Shown here piece after piece: positions 60,886 to 64,000 of a stretch of 64,000 nt of DNA (its first letter is position 1; every line of letters begins with the position of its first letter). The DNA is from Janthinobacterium sp. GTDB lineage: Bacteria > Pseudomonadota > Gammaproteobacteria > Burkholderiales > Burkholderiaceae_D. A program made the translations under genes and the position numbers. The DNA is taken from positions 124,001-188,000 of the forward strand of contig NZ_RFSK01000001.1 in assembly GCF_009923995.1 (NCBI RefSeq). The letters are read 5' to 3'. Below the pieces are notes generated by a model. That model saw only the letters and a list, made by a program, of their open reading frames with translations, did not search any database and was not told the origin of the DNA.

Positions 60886-61006
60886 AACACCTGACACAAC
60901 CTGCTGCGCGTCGGCATAGGTTGCCTGCGATGCTCACCGTACTGGAAGTACGGTTGCGCTTCTCGGCCACCTCTTCCTTCCGCTCGCGACGGTTGCGTCA
61001 GGTGTT
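60886..61006. repeat. Hairpin repeat element (type A, copy 2)
   Basis: Outer arms AACACCTGACACAACC (60886) and GGTTGCGTCAGGTGTT (60991) pair with one mismatch in 16. The core 60923-60970 is nearly identical to that at 12472-12518, and its centre ACCGTACT-GGA-AGTACGGT is a perfect dyad. It starts one base after the recJ stop and may double as a transcription end structure. Confidence 0.85.
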
Positions 61007-61104
61007 GCGACGTTGCTGGCCTTATTACTGTGCCTGGAGCAATGTCGCATCAAAGCACTGCGGAAGCTCTGTAAGCAGCCCCCACTCCAGCCGAAAGCAG
61101 CACC

Positions 61105-61518
61105 ATGTTGACAGGCCTGAACCACCTCACCCTCTCCGTGCGCGAGCTGGCGCGCAGCGTCGCCTTTTACCGCGACATGCTGGGCCTGCGCCTGCATGCG
61201 CGCTGGGACAGGGGTGCGTATCTGTCGGCCGGGGAGTTGTGGCTGTGCCTGTCGCTGGAAGGACAGGACACCGCCGCGCTGGCCAGCCCCGCCTACACGC
61301 ACTATGCGTTTGCCATCTCGCAGCAAGACTTCCCCGCCTTTGCCGCGCGCCTGCGCGCCGCCGGCGTGTCCGAATGGCAGCAAAACCGCAGCGCCGGCGA
61401 TTCCCTGTATTTCCTCGACCCGGACGGCCACCGGCTGGAAGCCCATGCGGGCAGCCTGGCGCAGCGCCTGGCGGCGTGCCGCGCGGCGCCGTATCCGGGC
61501 ATGATCTTCACGGATTGA
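61105..61518 (+). CDS. fosA: FosA-like fosfomycin glutathione transferase
   Basis: The 137-aa vicinal-oxygen-chelate protein has the FosA metal ligands His 7 (GLNHLTL), His 66 (YTHYAF) and Glu 112 (GHRLEAH), Thr 9, Tyr 39 and Trp 46 at the expected places, and the [16 protein letters not shown] substrate loop. FosA enzymes add glutathione to fosfomycin. One difference stands out: the Lys of EWKQNRS in FosA proteins is Gln here (EWQQNRS, residue 92), which would remove a phosphonate contact. Resistance function is therefore uncertain. It is preceded by the hairpin repeat after recJ. Confidence 0.85.
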   Translation: MLTGLNHLTLSVRELARSVAFYRDMLGLRLHARWDRGAYLSAGELWLCLSLEGQDTAALASPAYTHYAFAISQQDFPAFAARLRAAGVSEWQQNRSAGDSLYFLDPDGHRLEAHAGSLAQRLAACRAAPYPGMIFTD

Positions 61519-61802
61519 CGGCGGCCAACGCCCATCAATTCGTGAAATTCGTGAAATTCATTAAGCGACTGAAAACGCATTGCATTGTTGCAATGAGATA
61601 ACGCCGTTATGCTTCGATAACCCCCGGATAATCTTGCTTTTAAGACTTAATCAAGCAGACAAGATTGCCGCACGAAATGGGGAAATATGCGACATTTTGA
61701 TGCATTAAAAGAAATGTTGATTGGAAATAGTAAACACTTTATTTGGCAGATTCACTAGAATTGGCAAGGCATCTGGAAATTCCTAATGATGCATGATCAG
61801 TT
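61519..61802. other. Intergenic AT-rich region upstream of the riboswitch
   Basis: This 284-base stretch is the most AT-rich of the window. It has short tandem words (TTCGTGAAA twice, then TTCATTAA) at 61539-61563, a small dyad CATTGCA/TGCAATG near 61577, and presumably the promoter of the riboswitch transcript. No gene is supported. Confidence 0.5.
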
Positions 61803-61884
61803 CTGAGGGCAAACCCGTCGAAAGGCGGGGACGCAAAGCCACCGGCCTACCGCGCGCAAGCGCCACGGCAGCGGGGTTGCCAAT
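61803..61884 (+). ncRNA. Cyclic-di-GMP-I riboswitch (GEMM)
   Basis: The sequence carries the conserved GEMM landmarks in order: GGCAAACC at 61808, the GAAA tetraloop in CGTCGAAAGGCG, GGGACGCAAAGCC, CGGCCTACC, and the closing CGGCAGCGGGGTTGCC ending at 61881. The outer helix pairs GGCAAACC-side with GGTTGCC. It closely matches the aptamer of the Vibrio cholerae Vc2 type. It lies 85 bases upstream of the sedolisin-type lipoprotein gene, so that gene is likely under cyclic-di-GMP control. Confidence 0.95.
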
Positions 61885-61930
61885 GCAGGGCCAGCACCGC
61901 CAGCGCGCGGCGCCAGGCCCGGGAGCATTG
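61881..61930 (+). promoter_or_regulatory. Riboswitch expression-platform hairpin
   Basis: CAATGC (61881-61886) and GGGCC (61888) pair with GGCCC (61916) and GCATTG (61925-61930). No T run follows, so control may act on translation or by Rho rather than by an intrinsic terminator. The GGAGA ribosome site lies at 61955. Confidence 0.55.
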
Positions 61931-61968
61931 TCGAGATGTGGCCCTCGCCCAACTCGGAGAGTCTCGCC

Positions 61969-64000
61969 ATGAAAAGTATTCTTCCCCTGCCTTCCCGCCA
62001 CGGGCGCTTGCTGCTGGGCGCCACTGCCGCCGTCCTGTTGGGCGCCTGCGGTCCCGGCCAGGACACGTCGGCACCGCCCGCCGCCCTCGCCACGGCGGCG
62101 ACACAGTTCAGTGTCGAGGTACCCGTCCTCCCCGCCGCCGTCGGCGCGCTGGTGGCGCAGCCGATGTTCCACACGGCGCCCGCCCTGCTCGATGCGCCTG
62201 ACGGGCGCGACAACGCCAACAGCAGCGGCTCGGCCCACTGGCGTCCGCACCTGCAGCGCGTGCCCCGCGCCATGGCGGAAATGAACACGCGGCGCCTGAC
62301 GGCGCAAAGGATCGCCGCCGCGGAGCAGGCCGCGCTGAATAGCGCGCCCCTGCTGGCCGGCGGCGCGGCGGACACCGTCGCGCCCATGGCCGGCGCCGGC
62401 GTGGTGGCCACGTACTCGCCCGCGCAAATCCGCGCCGCCTACGACCTGCCCGCGCTGCCGGCGGCGGGCACGGCGCTGACGCCGCTCCAGGCGGCCCAAC
62501 TGGGCGCGGGACAGACCATCTACATCATCGATGCCATGCATGACCCGAACGTGGCCGCCGAGCTGGCCACCTTCAACCAGAAATTCGGCTTGCCCGCCTG
62601 CACCAGCAAAGCCATCGCCACCAGCGCCGCTCTGCCCCTGCCGGCCGCGCCCGCCGGCGGCTGCGAGCTGTCCGTTGTGTACAGCACGCCGTCGAACACC
62701 ATGACGGCCACGGCGCCCGCCTATAACTCGGGCTGGGCCATGGAAATCGCGCTCGACGTGCAATGGGCCCATGCGACGGCGCCGCTGGCCCGCATCGTGC
62801 TGATCGAGGCGCCCGACGCTTCCATCAACAGCCTGCTGGGCGCCGTGCGCCTGGCCAACCTGATGGGGCCGGGCATCGTGTCGATGAGCTTTGGCGCCGC
62901 CGAAGGCAGCTGGACGGCGTCCGTCGACAGCGCCTTCACGGGCAAGAACATGACCTACCTGGCCGCCACGGGCGACTCGGGCAGCGGCGTGTCGTGGCCG
63001 TCCGTGTCGCCCAACGTGCTGGCCGTGGGCGGCACCACGCTCAGCTACAGCGGCAGCGGCGCCCGCAGCGAGACGGCCTGGTCCGGTACGGGCGGCGGCA
63101 TCAGCGCCTACACGGCCCTGCCGGCCTACCAGACGGGCAGCCTGCCCGGCCTGGGCAACCTGTTGCGGCGCAACGTGGCCGACGTGGCCTTCAATGCCGA
63201 CCCCGCCACGGGCCAGTACACGGCCGTCATGGCGCAAGGCAGCAGCACCGCCAGCTGGCTCAGCATCGGCGGCACCAGCCTGTCCACGCCGCAATGGGCC
63301 GGCCTGGTCGCCATCGCCAACGCCAGCCGCGCGCTGCAAGCCAAGGCGGCGCTGGGCGCGCCGCACGCCATGCTGTACGGCCAAATCGCCGCCGTGCCCG
63401 GCACCTATGCCAGCAGCTTTGCCGACATCACGCAGGGCAGCAACGGCAGCTGCAGCGTGTGCACGGCCCGGGTCGGCTATGACCCGCTGGGTGGCCTGGG
63501 CACGCCGAACGCCAAAAGCCTGCTGGCCAGCCTGTCGGGCACGCAGCTCGCCCCCGCCGCCCCCGTGGTGGCGCCGGCCAGCATCAGCGGCGCGGCCGGC
63601 AAGCCCCTGTCGTTCACCGTCGCGGCCACCGCTTCCAATCCCCTCGGCTACACCATGCTGGGGGCGCCGTCCGGCATGAGCATCGCCGCCACCGGCGTGG
63701 TCAGCTGGCCCGCCCCCGTGGCGGGCACCTATGCCGTGACCATGGTGGCCAGGGATATCGTCAGCGGCATGAGCGGCCAGGGCGTGTACGCCATCGTCAT
63801 TGCGCCCGTCGCGCCGCCCGTCGTCGCCGCCGGCGCCATCACGGGCAAGGTTGGCACGGCGCTGGCGTTCAATGTCAGCGTCACGGCCGCCAATCCCGTC
63901 AGCTATGCGCTCGCCGGCGCGCCGGCCGGCATGGCCATCAGCAGCGCCGGGCTGGTCAGCTGGGCCGCGCCCGTGGCCGGCACCTATGCCGTCACCGTGA
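61969..64000 (+). CDS. Sedolisin-type (S53) lipoprotein peptidase with Ig-like repeats, cut at right edge
   Basis: About 677 residues are visible. The protein has a lipobox LLGAC (Cys 26). The peptidase part has the sedolisin charge-relay region YNSGWAMEIALDVQWAHA with Glu and Asp, GIVSMSFGAAEGSW, TYLAATGDSGSG with the oxyanion aspartate, and the nucleophile serine in IGGTSLSTPQWAGL. After it come at least two Ig-like (putative Ig/PKD type) repeats, each ending with VSWPAPVAGTYAVT-like strands. It is probably surface-exposed, acid-type or neutral serine carboxyl peptidase. The upstream cyclic-di-GMP-I riboswitch implies control by biofilm signalling. ATG 61969 follows GGAGA by nine bases. Confidence 0.88.
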   Translation, partial: MKSILPLPSRHGRLLLGATAAVLLGACGPGQDTSAPPAALATAATQFSVEVPVLPAAVGALVAQPMFHTAPALLDAPDGRDNANSSGSAHWRPHLQRVPRAMAEMNTRRLTAQRIAAAEQAALNSAPLLAGGAADTVAPMAGAGVVATYSPAQIRAAYDLPALPAAGTALTPLQAAQLGAGQTIYIIDAMHDPNVAAELATFNQKFGLPACTSKAIATSAALPLPAAPAGGCELSVVYSTPSNTMTATAPAYNSGWAMEIALDVQWAHATAPLARIVLIEAPDASINSLLGAVRLANLMGPGIVSMSFGAAEGSWTASVDSAFTGKNMTYLAATGDSGSGVSWPSVSPNVLAVGGTTLSYSGSGARSETAWSGTGGGISAYTALPAYQTGSLPGLGNLLRRNVADVAFNADPATGQYTAVMAQGSSTASWLSIGGTSLSTPQWAGLVAIANASRALQAKAALGAPHAMLYGQIAAVPGTYASSFADITQGSNGSCSVCTARVGYDPLGGLGTPNAKSLLASLSGTQLAPAAPVVAPASISGAAGKPLSFTVAATASNPLGYTMLGAPSGMSIAATGVVSWPAPVAGTYAVTMVARDIVSGMSGQGVYAIVIAPVAPPVVAAGAITGKVGTALAFNVSVTAANPVSYALAGAPAGMAISSAGLVSWAAPVAGTYAVTV

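Overview
The window looks like a chromosomal segment of a high-GC betaproteobacterium, most likely an Oxalobacteraceae member close to Janthinobacterium or Massilia. This is inferred from the gene complement (PEP-CTERM protein, paired LolC-type permeases with LolD, OmpR/CpxR-type stress system, FosA, SUV3-type helicase, RecJ) and from strongly GC-biased codon use. No database search was possible, so the lineage is an inference. No rRNA, tRNA, CRISPR array or insertion sequence was recognised.

Layout. 1-9914: a cut-off membrane sensor, thyA with a SUKH-domain partner, a TonB-dependent receptor, a tellurium-resistance (Ter) set whose middle gene is damaged by a repeat element, an alpha/beta hydrolase and folA. 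9915-12619: an Orn/Lys/Arg decarboxylase with a structured leader, followed by a hairpin repeat and a strong terminator. 12712-22357: a sigma-54 activator gene facing an eight-gene minus-strand operon. A near-consensus -24/-12 promoter precedes the operon. It encodes three paralogous acidic or glycine-zipper proteins, an HExxH peptidase, a 712-aa protein of unknown family, an alpha-oxoamine-synthase-like PLP enzyme, a GIY-YIG nuclease-like protein and an amidohydrolase. This is the best candidate for an undescribed system.

22707-32374: a DUF1800/DUF1501 secreted pair, an intradiol-dioxygenase-like lipoprotein, then a Cpx-type envelope-stress unit (Spy/CpxP-like protein, CpxR, CpxA, FlxA-like coiled-coil protein) with GTAAA-N5-GTAAA boxes in three promoters, then a PrpF-family isomerase. 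32420-41985: dcd, a hydrolase, a HAD phosphatase, a TauE/SafE permease divergent from a LysR regulator with a palindromic operator between them, comEC and a SUV3-like helicase. 41989-48516: an orphan Tae4/Tai4 type VI effector-immunity pair, a PQQ-type sugar dehydrogenase, a TatD nuclease, lolD and two tandem LolC/E permeases.

48611-57764: a type I secretion unit (ABC exporter, HlyD adaptor, TolC-like channel, translationally coupled), a PEP-CTERM protein, and a 1168-aa SdrD-B-repeat protein that is the likely exported substrate. 58135-64000: a COG4255-like gene coupled to recJ, a second copy of the hairpin repeat, a FosA-like enzyme with an active-site change, and a cyclic-di-GMP-I riboswitch upstream of a sedolisin-type lipoprotein peptidase that runs off the right edge.

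The window therefore combines housekeeping genes (dTMP and folate metabolism, lipoprotein sorting, repair) with envelope stress, secretion and interbacterial-competition functions. Most gene assignments rest on motifs read directly from the translations. Promoter and operator calls rest on consensus matches only.
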